From: Coriaria nepalensis
Lineage: Eukaryota > Streptophyta > Magnoliopsida > Cucurbitales > Coriariaceae
Direction of reading: 5' to 3'
Assembly (NCBI GenBank): GCA_027186245.1
Contig: CP114487.1
Coordinates: 5,575,001-5,639,000, forward strand
DNA: 64,000 nt
The notes below the pieces were generated by a model, which saw only the letters and a list, made by a program, of their open reading frames with translations, did no database searches and was not told where the DNA came from. Both the position numbers and the translations under genes were made by a program. Numbering within the stretch: position 1 is the stretch's first letter; each line of letters begins with the position of its first letter. Shown piece by piece: positions 13,007 through 25,183 of this stretch.

Positions 13007-13908
13007 TCCACCTCTTGTTTACCTGTCTTTGCCTGCTTGCCAGTTTTTTTGTTTTGATAGGTGGGGTCCCCTTGGAGGCCTCCTTGCAGGTTCCTCCTCG
13101 TATTGCTTGCGTTTAGTGTTTGTTGCCTTAGTTTTTGCTTCCCTTGTAGATAGGTGGGGTCTCCTGGGTGGCCTCCTTGGGGTATGCCCTCGTATTATAT
13201 TTTATTTTATAGGTTTGAAATTGGTAACTTTTTCGGTTTCACCCTCTTTTGATTGCTTCCCTTCCACCGTCCCCCCCTTCTTTATTTGATATGTTGCATG
13301 TTGTGTTTTTGGATGAAAGGTGGGGTCCCCTGGGTGGCCTCCTTAGGGCTTGCCCCTTTGTATTGCTTTCTTGATTTTTTTGTGTTATGACCCCCTGGAC
13401 GATCACTCTAAGTTTCATTGCTTATATGTTTTGTATGTGGATAGTGGCCCTCGTTGAGGAAACACTGGGGTATGCCCCTTTGCTTTGTGATGTGTTTCTT
13501 TTGATGATGGGTAGTGGTCCCCCTGGTGACCACCTTGAGTTTTTCCCCCAAAGGGGGTTTTTTCACCTAAGGTTAGGTTGGGTAGTGGTCCCCCTAGTGA
13601 CCACCTTGGGATATTCCCCTTGGTTGTTTCTTGTAATGGAGTTATCCCCAATTTTTTTACTCTTATGGTTCTTTTCCTTTTCTCTTGTTAAGGGAGAGGT
13701 TTCCCTTATGACCTCTGTTAGGTTAGCCCAATATAGATTGTGTTGGCTTCTTAGCCGCTTTTGTTTTAGGATGGTTTGTTCTAGGTGTTGGTCGCCTTTT
13801 TAGGCTATTGTATTCTTTTATTTTTTTTTCTACTGTGAACTTGCTCACCGTGTGCTTGTAATTCGTTTTGTTTGAAATATACACTTACCTTTAAAAAAAA
13901 AAAAAAAA
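13007..13908 (+). repeat. LINE 3' UTR with degenerate hairpin minirepeats and poly-A tail
   Basis: Non-coding 3' region. Related motifs recur: 'ggtggggtccccttggaggcctcc' type near 13058, 13150 and 13318; 'ccccctggacgatcac' near 13388; and 'gtggtccccctggtgaccac' at 13514 and 13585. The last type is an inverted repeat (GTGGTC ... GACCAC) able to fold into a hairpin. The region ends in a run of about 17 A at 13892-13908. Confidence 0.8.
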
Positions 13909-16900
13909 GAGTTATTGACATAATTTTAAAGTCAAACGAATGCACACGTGCTTTGTAAATATTAATAAATAGCAAGTTATACACGAAACTCGTGTTTGAA
14001 GTGTGAAAAGAGAATTATTTTGAATTACTTTCAATTGATTTATTAACCTTAGAAGCTCATCAACGATATTTTAAAGTTAAGCAAATAAACACGTGCTTCA
14101 CAAAGTCATTAGCAAGTTATACACAAACCTCATGATTGAAATGCAAAAATCGATTTCTTTCAAATTGCTTTAAAATTATTTACTGACTTGAGGAGACTCA
14201 TTGATAAGATTTTAAAGTTTGAAAAATGCCCACGTGCCACACAAAGATCATTAGCAAGTTATGCTCCTGTTTGAAGTGTGAAAAAGAATTCATTCTAATT
14301 CTTTCAAATAATTTATTGACCAGAAGAGTCATTGACATGATTTTAAAGTTAAACGAATGCACATATGGCCCACAAAGAATATTAGCAAGTTATATACAAA
14401 ACTCGTATTTAAGAAGTAAAAATATAATTCTTTCCAATTACTTTCAAATGATATTTATTAATTTCGGGAGACTCATTGACATTATTTTAAAGTTAAGCAA
14501 ATGCGCACGCGCTTCAAAAAATCATTGGCAAGTTATGCACAAACCTCATGTTTGATGTGCAAAAATAGAATACATTCGAATTGCTTTACAATTATTTACT
14601 CACTTGAGGAGACTCATTGACATGATTTTAAGGTTCAAAAAATGCCCATGTACCCCAAAAAGATCATTAGCAATTTATGCCTGAAGCTCTTGTTTGAAGT
14701 GTGAAACAATATTCATTCTAAATGCTTTCGAATAATTTATTGACTTGAAGAGAGCCATTGACATGATTTTAAAGTTAAGTGAATGCACATGTGCTGCACA
14801 AAGATTATTATCAAGTTATACATGACACTCATATTTGAAGTGCGAAAATAGAATTCTTACGAATTCTTTTCAAATGATTTATTAACTTTTGGAGGCTCAT
14901 CGACATTATTTTAAGGTTAAGCAATTAATTGCACACATGCTTCACGAAGACCATTAACAAGTTATGTAGGAACCTCATGTTTGAAGTGTAAAAATAGAAT
15001 TTGTTAGAATTGCTTTCCAACTATTTATTGATTTGAGGAAGCTCATTAACATAATTTTAAAGTTAAACAAATGCATATGTGCTCTAGTAAGTTATGCATG
15101 AAACTCACGTTTGAAGTGAGAAAATAGAAATCATTTGAGTTGCTTTCAGTAAATTTATAGACTTTTGGAGACATATTGATATGATTTTAATGTTAAACAT
15201 ATGCACGTGTTATACAAAGATCATTAGCAAGTTATGCACGCAACTCATGTTCAAAGTGCGAAAATATTATTATTCGTTCAAATTGCTTTCAATTTATTTA
15301 TTGATTCTACGAGACTCATTGACATTATTCGAGGAGAATCATTAGCATGTGCTCCACAAATATTATTAACAAGCTGGGAACGAAGCTCTTATTTGAAGTG
15401 TGAAAAAAAAATTCATTCGGAATGCTTTCTATTGATTTACTAACTTGAAGATACTCATTCACTTGATTTTAAGGTAAAACAAATGCACATATTCTCCACA
15501 AAGATTATTAGCAAGTTATACACAAAACTCGTATTTGAAGTATGAAAATAGAATTCATTTGAAATGCTTTAAATTGATTTATTCACTTAAAGAGAGTTAG
15601 TGACATGATTACAAGGTAAAACAAATGCACATGTGCTTCATAGAGATCATTAGAGAAGTTATGCATGAAACTCATGTTTGAAGTCTGAAAATATTATTGA
15701 CTTCAGGAAACTCACTGACATGATTTTAAGGTAAAACAAATGCACACGTGTCTCACAAAGATCATTAGCAAGTTATGCACGAAACTCTTGTTAGAAGTGT
15801 GAAAATAGAATTGAAATGCTTTTAATTGATTTATTGACATGATTCATTGACATGATTTTAAACAACAAATGCACATGTGCTCCACAAAGATTATAGAAAG
15901 TTGTCACAACACTTGAGTTTAAAGTGTGAAAATAGAACTCATTCAAATTACTTTCAAATTATTTATTAACTTTAGAGACTTATTGACATTATTTTAAGGT
16001 TAAGCAAATGCACACGTGCTCTACAAAGATCATTAACAAGTTATGCACGAAACTCATATTTGAAATGTGAAAATAGAATTCATTACTTTCAATGGACTCA
16101 TCCACATTATTTTACAATTAAGAAAATGCACACATGCTTCACAAAAGATCATTAGCAAGTTATGCAGGAATCTCATGTTATGCATGAAACTTTTGTTAAA
16201 AGGTTGAAAATAGAATTCATTCGAAATATTTTCAATTGATTCATTTCCATGAAGAGACTCATTGACATGAGTTTAAGGTTAAGCAAATGCACACATACAC
16301 GAAACTCGTGTTTGAACTCCTAAAATAGAATTCATTCGAGTTGTTTTTAAATAATTTATTAACTTCAAGAGGCTCATCGATATTTTTTTAAAGTTAAGCA
16401 AATGCACACATGCTTCATAAAGATTCTTTGCAAGTTATGCAGGAGCCTCATGATTAAATTATGAAAATAGAATTTACTCAAATTGCTTTCAAATTAGTTA
16501 CTGACTTGAGGAAACTCATTGACAAGATTTCAAGGTTCAAGAAATGCCCACATGCCCCCACAAATTTCATTGATAAGTTATGCACGAAAGTCTTGTTGGA
16601 AATATGAAAATATAATTCATTCGAAATATTTTCGATTGATTTATTGACTTGAAGTAACTCATTAACATGAGTTTAATGTTAAACAAATGCACACGTAGTC
16701 TAGAAAGATTATTAGCAAGTTATATATGAAACTTATGTTTAAAGTGTCAAAATAAAATTCATTTGAATATCTTTCAAATAATTTATTAACTTCAGGAGAC
16801 TCATCGACATTATTTTAACATTAAGCAAATTCTCATGTGCTTTGCAAAGATCATTAGCAAATTATGCAGGAATCTCATGTTTGAAGTGCGAAAATCAAAT

Positions 16901-19900
16901 TCATTTGAATAGCTTTAAATTTATTTATTGACTTGAGGAGATTCATTGAGATGATTTTGAGGTCAAACAAATACATACGTGCTTTATAAAGAGTATTAGC
17001 AAGTAATACAAGAAACTCATGTTTGAAGTATGAAAAATAAATTCTTTTGAATTATTTTTAAATGATTTATTAACTTCCGAAGACTCATCGTTATTATTTT
17101 AAAGTTAAGCAAATGCCCACATGTTTTAGAAAGATTAGAAAGTTAAGCACGAATCTCAAGTTTGAAGTGCAAAAATAGAATCCGGTCGAATTGCTTTAAA
17201 ATTATTTAGTGACTTGAGGAGACACATTCACATGATTTTAAGATTAAACAAATACACATGTGCTCCATAAATATTATTAGCAAGTTATACACGAAACTCG
17301 TGTTTGAAGTGCAAAAATAAAATTCTTTCAAAATTCTTTCAAATGATTTATTAACTTCAAGAGACTCATCGGCATTATTTTACGGTTAAGCAAATACACA
17401 CATGCTTCACAAAGATCATTAGCAAGTTATGTAAACCTCATGTTTGTGGTGCGCAAAATAGAATCTGTTCGAATTGCTTTCAAATTACTTATTAACTTGA
17501 AAGGACACATTGACATGATTTTAAGGTACCAAAAATGAACATGTTCGCCACAAAGATCATTAACAAGTTATGCATGAAACACTTTTTGAAGTGTGAAAAT
17601 AGAATTCATTTGAAATGCATTGAATTGATATTTTGAGTTGAAGAGACTCATTGACATGATTTTTACAGTACATATGTGCTCCACAAAGATTATTAGCAAG
17701 TTATACACGAAACTCGTATTTGAAGTGCGAAAATAGAATTTTTTTCGAATTGCTTTCAAATGATTTTTAACTTCAGGAGACTCATCGACATTATTTTATA
17801 GTTAAGTAAATACACACATGCTTCATTAAGATCATTAGCAAGTAATGCAAGAACCTCATTTCTTAAGTACAAAAATAGAATTCATTCGAATTACTTTTAA
17901 ATTACTTACTGACTTGAGAAGACTCATTAACAATATTTTAAGGTTCAAAAAATGCCCATGTGCCCCACAAAGATCATTGACAAGTTATGCATGAAACTTT
18001 TGTTTGAAGTTTGAAAATATAGTCCATTCGAAATCTTTTCAATTCATTTATTGCCTTGAAGAGACTCATGGACATGAGTTTTAGGTTAAACAAATGTACA
18101 CTTGCTCCAAAATAATTATTAGTAAGTTATACATTAAACTCGTGTTTGAAATGCCAAAATAGAATTCATTCGAATTCTTTTAAAATAATACATTAACTTT
18201 AAGAGGTTCATCGACATTATTTTAAAGTTAAGCGAATGCACACGTGCTTCACAAAGATCATAAGCAAGTTATGCAAGAACCTTATGTTTCAATTACAAAA
18301 ATAAAATTCGTTCGAATTGCTTTCAAATTACTTACTGACTTGAAGAGACTCATTGACTAGATTTTAAAGTTCAAAAAATGTTCAGGTTCCCCACAAAGGA
18401 TATTGATAAGTTATGCACGAAACTTTTGTTTAAAGTGTGAAAATAGAATTTATTCGATATCCTTTCAATTGATTTATTAAATTGAAAAGACTCATTAACA
18501 TGAGTTTAAGTTTTAAAAAATGTACACTTGCTTTGTAAAGATTATTAGCAAGTTATAAACGAAACTTGTGTTTGAAGTGCAAAAATAGAATTCATTTGAA
18601 TAGCTTTCCATTGATTTATTAACTTCAAGAGACTCATCGACATTTTTGTATGGCTAAGTTAAATGCACGCTTGCTTCACAAAGTTCATTAGCAAGTTATG
18701 TAGGAACCTCATGTTTGAAGTACAAAAGTAGAATTCATTTGAAATTCTTTCAAATTACTTACTAACTTGAGGAGACTCATTGACAAGTTATGCATGAAAC
18801 TTTTGTTCATGCATTGACAAGTTATGCATGAAACTTTTGTTCATGCATTGACAAGTTATGTTTGAAGTTTTAGATAGATTTAATTCGAAATCTTTCCAAT
18901 TGATTTATTTCCTTGAAGAGACTCATTGACATGAGCTTAAAGTTAAACCAATGCACATGTGCTTTACAAAGATTATTAGCAAGTTATACTCGAAACTCGT
19001 GTTTGGATTGCTAAAATAAAATTCATTTGAATAACTTTCCAATGATTTATTAACTTCAGGAGACTCATGGATATTATTTTAATGTTAAGCAAATGCTCAC
19101 ATGCTTCTCAATGATCATTAAAAATTAAGTAGGAACCTCTTGTTTGATGTGCAAAAGTAGATTTCGTTTAAATTGCTTTCAATTTAATTATTAACATGAG
19201 AAGACTTATTGAGACTCAGGTCAATTTAATTATTAACCTTAGGAGACTCATTGAGATGATTTTAAGGTCAATCAAATACATACGTGCTCCACAAAGAGTA
19301 CTAGCAAGTTATACAAGAAACTTGTGTTTGAAGTGGAAAAATCAAATTATTTTGAATTGTTTGTAAATGATTTATTAACTTCCGAAGACTCATCTAAATT
19401 ATTGTTAAGTTAATCATTTACACACGTGCTTCATTAAGATTATTAGTAAGTTATACAAGAACCTTGTGTTTAAAGTGAGAAAATAAAATTTGATCGAATT
19501 ACTTTTAAATTATTTATTGACTTGAAGAGATTCATTGACATGATTTTAAGGTTTAAAAAATGCATATGTGACCCTCAAAGATCATTAACAAGTTATGCAT
19601 GAAACTCTTGCTTCAGGTGTGAGAATAGAATTCATTTGAAAAGTTTTGAATTGATTTATTGACTTGAAGAGACTCATTGACATAATTTGAAAATTAAACA
19701 AATGCACACGTGCTCCACAAAGATTATTAGAAAGTTATATACAAAACTCGCATTTGAAATTCCAAAATAGAATTAATTTGAATTGCTTTTAAATGATTTA
19801 TTAACTTCAAGAGACTTATCGACATTTTTTTGAAGTTAAAAAAATGCAGATGTGCTTCACAAATATCATTAGCAAGTTATACATGAATCTCATGTTTGAA

Positions 19901-21731
19901 GTGCAAAAATAGGATTCGTTCAAATTGCTTTCAAATTACTTACTTACTTGAGGAGACTCATTGACAAAATTTTAGGGTCCAAAAAATGTCCACGTGCCAC
20001 ACAAAGATCCCACGTGCCTAACAAAGACCATTAACAAGTTATGTATGAAACTTTTGTTTGAAGTGCAAAAATAGAATTCGTTCAAATTGCTTTCAAATTA
20101 TTTACTTACTTGAGGAGACTCATTGACAAGATTTTAGAGTCCAAAAAATGTCCACGTGCCACACAAAGATCCCACGTGCCTAACAAAGACCATTGACAAG
20201 TTATGCATGAAACTTTTGTTTGAAATGCGAAAATAAAATTCGGTCGAATTGCTTTCAAATTATTTATTGACTTAAGTAGACTCGTTGACGTGATTTTAAG
20301 GTTTAAAAATTGCATATGTGCTCCACAAAGATCAATAACAAGTTATGCACAAAACTTTTGTTTGAAGTGTGAAAATAGAATTAATTCGAAATCCTTTCAA
20401 TTTATTTATTGCCTTGAAGAGACTCATTGATATGAGTTTAAGGTCAAACAAATGCAAATGTGCTCCACAAATATTATTATCAATACACGAAATTCGTGTT
20501 TGAAGTGCCAAAATAGAATTGATTTGAATTGCTTTTAAATGATTTATTAACTTCAAGTGACTCATTAACATTATTTTAAAGTTAACTAAGTGTATATGTG
20601 TTTTACAAAGATCATTAACAAGTTATGCAAGAACCTAATATTTGAATTGCGAAAATATAATTTGTTCCAATTGTTTTCAAATTACTTATCGACTTGAGAA
20701 CACTCATGCCCACATGCCCCACAAAGATCATTGACAAGTTATGCATGAAATTTTTGGTTGAAGTATGAGAATATAATTCATTCGAAATCCTTTCAATTGA
20801 TTTATTGACTTGAAGAGACTTATTCACATGTGTTTATTATGGTATCACAAAATGCACATGTGCTCCACAAAAGTTATTAGCAAGTTATACACCAAATTCG
20901 TTTTTGAAGTGCCAAAATAGAATTCATTCGAATTTCTTTTAAATGATTTATTAACTTCAAGAGACTCATCGACATTATTTTAAAGTTAAGCAAATATGCA
21001 CACGTGCTTCACAAAGACCATTAGCAAGTTATGTAGGAACCATATGTTTTAATTGCGAAAATAGAATTCGTTCGAATTACTTTCAAATTACTTATTGACT
21101 TAAAGAGACTCATTGACAAGATTTTAAGGTTCAAACAATGCACACATGCCCCACAAAGGCCATTGATAAGTTATGTATGAAACTTTTGTTTGAAGTGTGA
21201 AAATAAAATTCATTCGAAATCCTTTCAATTGATTTATTGACTTAAAGAGACTCATTGACATAAGTTTAGAGTTAAACATTTGCACACGTGCTCAATAAAG
21301 ATTATTAGCAAGTTATACATAAAATTTGTGTTTGAAGTACCAAAATAGAATTCATTTGAATAGCTTTCCATTGATTTATTAACTTCAGGAGACTCATCGA
21401 CATTATATTAACATTAAGAAAATGCTCATATGCTTCGCAAAGATCATTAGCAAATTATGTTGAAACTTCATGTTTTAAGTGGGAAAATACAATTCATTTG
21501 AATTGCTTTCAATTTATTTATTGACTTGAGGAGACTCATTGACATAATTTTAAAGTTCAAAAAATGCACATGTGCCCCACAACGATCAATAACAAGTTAT
21601 GCACGAAACTCTTATTTGAAATGTGAAAATAGAATTCATTCAAAATGCTTTGAATTGATTAATTAACTTGAAGAGACTCATTGACATGATTTTAAGATTA
21701 AACAAATGCATATATGCTTCACAAAGATCAT
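13909..21731. repeat. 142-bp tandem satellite array, right block
   Basis: Continuation of the array on the far side of the LINE, about 55 monomers, mostly of the subfamily carrying 'cacgtgctccacaaagatcattagcaagttatgcacgaaactc'. Monomers are more diverged than on the left and include deletions (near 14250) and small internal duplications: a ~40-bp repeat of 'gacaagttatgcatgaaac' at 18783-18850, and an insertion of 'cacgtgcc...acaaagatcc' giving a 162-bp unit twice at about 19990 and 20150. The array ends abruptly at about 21731, where 'tttccaacgatggtg' begins. Confidence 0.93.
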
Positions 21732-22919
21732 TTGAATAGTTTCCAACGATGGTGATGCTCATATATGTCAGAACGACGCTACTTCTTCTTATTTGATGAA
21801 GGACAAAGTACATATCCTTCTTCTTCGACGAATGATCGATAAAAAATCGGAACAATGAGAACAAGCAAGTTTTTTTGGTGTGGATTTTTAGAAGAAAGAA
21901 AAGTAGGTAGTTTTTTTTTGGTATCATTTTTCTTTGTTGAAAATGGTATAAATGAGGATACGAGTATAAACTGAAAAAGAAAGTCATGTATGAAAAAAAA
22001 AAGGGATGTTTAGGTAGTAAATACCCCTCCTTTCAAAACAATTTTATTTTTTACCCTTCTTCTCATTTTTTAATGAATGCCTTTACCGTTTATTCAATAA
22101 AAAAAAAAACTGAAATTACCATTTAATCCTTCATTATTTCTTCTTTTTTCTTTTTTCTTTCTCGACGATAGATGCACATTTTTCTTTCTTCTTTCTCAAA
22201 CAACTGACGCACATCTAAGCTCGCATTCACTACTAAAATTGCTTGAAACACAGCGATTGAAACTTACTCACTTGCTTGAAACTTGGAATTTCAATTTTTT
22301 AAATATTTTTTAAATATTTTTTTTAAGATGATATCGGTGCAATGAAAATTGGACCGATATAAACATGTCGGTCAAATGAGTGAACATTGGACCGATATCA
22401 CACTTTTTTCAAATATTGATCTCAAAAATTTGTTTATTTGTTTATTTTGTAGGGATGGATTCATATATTTCAATTCTATAAACAATAGAAAGACTTGTCA
22501 GAATCTGATTCTACTGGTACCAGTTGAAAACACTTCATAATATTATATATTTTTCTTTTATTTTGTAAGAATATTTAGTATCTTTATTTATTTTTATTTT
22601 TATTTTGTATGAATACTTGGCATGTTTATCTAAGAAAAATTTTTAAAAAAACTAAGAAATGTTTTTCAATTGTTTGGACCGAAATCTTTATACCAAAATA
22701 TTTGGACCGAAATCTTAAGTTGAGATTGTTAATATAAATTTGAATTTTAATATTAATTGTGAATTTTGAATTAAATCATGAATTGTATTTTTTTATTTCA
22801 CTTAAATTTTATTTTTCAATTGTTGAATGAGATGCGTAATTTGATTACACCTAAAATAAATTAAATCAACAATAACTTAACCAATAATTAGGCCGAACAT
22901 ATATCATAATGAACATACA
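21732..22919. other. AT-rich intergenic DNA
   Basis: No convincing gene. Contains homopolymer-rich sequence, a possible CACTA-type terminus 'cactactaaaa' at 22228-22238, and a repeated 'ggaccgatat / ggaccgaaatc' motif at about 22352, 22390, 22676 and 22705. Short reading frames here have no recognisable features. Confidence 0.6.
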
Positions 22920-23170
22920 ACATACATCGATGGGGTTGGTGGGGCCTTCAACTCTACAGGTTAATGGGGTCGAAGGCCTATTGTTTTCTAAACGGTGGTC
23001 AATGGGGGCGTAAAGTAATTTGATTATATGGGTTGATGGGGTTGATAGGGCATTTGATCTATAAAGTAAACTAGCAGTTATGAGTATACGGGTCGATGGG
23101 GCGATGAGGTTGATAGGGTCAATGGGGTCAATGAGACAAGTTGGGTTGAAAGCGATGACTATTATGAAAT
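22920..23170. repeat. G-rich degenerate minisatellite
   Basis: Irregular repeats of 'ggttgatgggg / ggtcaatgggg / gggtcgatgggg' on the plus strand in otherwise AT-rich DNA. Unit length varies, so it is an old or slippage-derived tract. It precedes the ~83-bp minisatellite. Confidence 0.7.
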
Positions 23171-23219
23171 TGTGTTTATGTTCTGGATTGATGTTGGTTA
23201 ATTTTATTTGTGTTAATTT

Positions 23220-24140
23220 ATATTGAATATTTTTATCATATCTTAATGTATTAACATTCTACTTATAACCATAAGGGTTAAATATTTTGTCATTCTACCT
23301 AAAGGTTGAACCCTTATATTATATCATAATGTTTAAATTTTAGATTTAAAACCATAAAGGTTGACCATTTCATAATTCGACCGACCTTTCTATTATGACG
23401 TAATATTTAAACATTAGATTTCGAACCCTAACTATTGAACCTTTCATCATTCGACTTAAAGGTTCGATAGAAAGGTTGACCTTTAATCATTCGATAGAAA
23501 TATCGAATGATAAAAAGTTCAACCTTTAGGGTTTAATAATGTCTAATATTTAAATATTAGGTCATAATAGAAAGATTCTTCCTTTAGGTCCAATGATGAA
23601 AGGTGAAACCTTTATGGTTCGAAGTCTAATGTTTAAACATTAAGGCATGATGGAAAAGTTCGACCTTTAGGTCGAATGATGAAAGGTGAAACCTTTATGG
23701 TTCTAAGTCGAATGTTTAATCATTGGGTTATGATAGACACGTTTGAGGTCGAATGATGAAAGGTGAAGCTTTTAGGGCTCGAAGTGTAATGATTAAACAT
23801 TATCTCATGATAAAAATGTCCAACTTCTTGGTCAAATGATGAAATGTGAAACTTTTGGAGTTCGAAGTCTAATGTTTAAACATTTGCTCATGATAGAAAT
23901 GTTCAACTTTTAGGTCCAATAATGAAAGGTTTTACTTTTATGGTTCAAAGTCTAATATTTAAACATTAGGTTATGATAGAAAGGTTCGAGCTTTGAATTG
24001 AATTATGAAGGGTGAAGCCTTTAAGGTTTAAAGTCTAATGTTTAAACTTTGGGTCATGATAAAAATATTTAACTTTTAGGTTCAATGATAAAATGTTCAA
24101 CTTTTATGGTTATAAATCTAATATTTAACATTAGGTCATG
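23220..24140. repeat. ~83-bp minisatellite with internal palindrome
   Basis: The landmark 'gtccaatgatgaaaggtgaaac' and variants recur at about 23588, 23671, 23748, 23831 and 23914, giving 77-83-bp steps, with more degenerate units before and after. Each unit carries sequence near the 16-bp perfect palindrome TAATGTTTAAACATTA, and a second near-inverted pair 'gaaaggt...acctttatggttcgaa'. The repeat is therefore both direct and internally hairpin-forming. No coding potential seen. Confidence 0.88.
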
Positions 24141-24157
24141 TAAGACCACAAACTAAC

Positions 24158-24236
24158 ATGTGAGATCTTGGTCTGAGACTACAGACGTGACAAGTCAGTA
24201 TGTGGCCTTAGACCAGATCTCAAATCCACAATCATA
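24158..24236. repeat. Short inverted repeat
   Basis: 'gagatcttggtctgag' near 24163 is matched in inverted orientation by 'cttagaccagatctc' near 24215, with a spacer of about 40 bases. Possible hairpin or small MITE remnant; no target duplication identified. Confidence 0.6.
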
Positions 24237-24768
24237 ATAATAAGCTCAAACTTAATTTTAAACTATAAATCATATAATAATTTCTTCAAATTCAAAATAT
24301 TTTTCGGACCAATTATCATTCATGGCCAAGTGAAATGAGAATGAAGTAGCCGAGTGAGTGAGAGAATGAGAGCATGAGAGAAGATGAAGAAAATTTCGGA
24401 GAAGAGGAAATAATGAGTATGAGATTTCGATTTGAGTAAAGTGAAGAGAAGAAGAGATAAAATAAAATGTTGGTTTGTAAATTTGGGATATATGTTTTGA
24501 AAAGAATGAGAAAGATACTTATATTTTTTATGTGCGCAAAATTTGATATATAATTTTATATTTTTATTCTTGTGTTTTTATTTGTTTTAAAAGGATAAAA
24601 TGTAAAAAAAAAAAAAAAAAAAAGAAAATAGTGGATATTTAGCCAAAAAAATTATCGAGAGACGAGTTTATACTCCAAAAATTCACCTTTTTGAATTTCT
24701 CACGAAAGGAAAAGGCGTTTTAAGAGCCTAAAAAATTCACCCTTTTTACCAGTTTTATTCTCGAAATC
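24237..24768. other. Upstream region of the ten-exon gene
   Basis: AT-rich with a purine-rich stretch (about 24350-24480, repeats of 'gagaatgag/gagaagag') and a long A run near 24604-24623. A promoter would be expected here but I cannot point to a specific TATA box or start site. An upstream untranslated or coding exon cannot be excluded. Confidence 0.45.
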
Positions 24769-25183
24769 ATGCAAGAAGAGTTAAAGATGAAGAATGAGAT
24801 ATCGGATGACTTCAATGAAGATCTTGATCACATTGTTCTTAAGGAGCGTCAAAGGATTCTGCTATCGAGGTTTTACTTCGTTCTTCTTGTGATAATAGTT
24901 TCTCTTAACCTAGGGTCCTTGCAAAAGCAGATGTTCTTTCGTTATCTTTTCTGATAGTATTCACTTTCACGTTTCTTGGCACTTGCTGCTAACAAAAAAG
25001 ATAAATTTACTAAAAATAGTAATAATAATAATAATAAAGGTTTCAATGTCTCTTCAAACTGTTTAGTGTTGCTAGTGCGTCCGTTTTATATATACAATTT
25101 CCTGCGGGAAACAATCGAGTACCAAAATTTTTTATTCTGCTTTTTGTAGGAAAATGCTGGGTCTGGCCCAACCAATTGTGCAG
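24769..25183 (+). repeat. Duplicated exon pair, first copy (exons 1-2 with intron)
   Basis: This block matches 26600-27131: exon (ending LLSR), intron and the 34-nt exon KMLGLAQPIVQ. Similarity continues into the intron ('tttctcttaacctagggt' versus 'tttctctcaaactagggt', and 'ctgctttttgtaggaaaatg' versus 'ctgctgtttgtaggaaaatg'), so it is a tandem genomic duplication. The frame stays open into exon 3, consistent with a real repeat within the protein. The alternative is that this is a broken paralogous fragment and the true start lies at or near exon 3. Confidence 0.8.

Larger units (their letters stand above)
7521..13921 (+). mobile_element. L1-type LINE retrotransposon, decayed, inserted in the satellite
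   Basis: Non-satellite sequence from about 7536 to 13908 interrupts a satellite monomer. It ends in a run of about 17 A and is flanked by a decayed target duplication: 'gagaatcactgacat' (7521-7535) and 'gagttattgacat' (13909-13921). Order: 5' region with short reading frames, an ORF1 with a DUF4283-type domain, a partial endonuclease, reverse transcriptase, a C-terminal zinc-binding-like segment, and a long 3' UTR with minirepeats. This is the layout of plant L1 elements. Multiple stops, frameshifts and deletions make it non-autonomous. The 5' end could be slightly truncated. Confidence 0.92.

Noticed and set aside
13387..13803. 138-codon plus-strand frame after LINE ORF2
   Set aside because: Lies in the LINE 3' UTR minirepeats; no domain and not continuous with ORF2.
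17568..20827. Further small minus-strand frames in the right satellite block
   Set aside because: Same satellite artefact as in the left block.
23220..24140. CRISPR-like array
   Set aside because: Repeats are contiguous ~83-bp units with no distinct spacers, and the genome is a plant.
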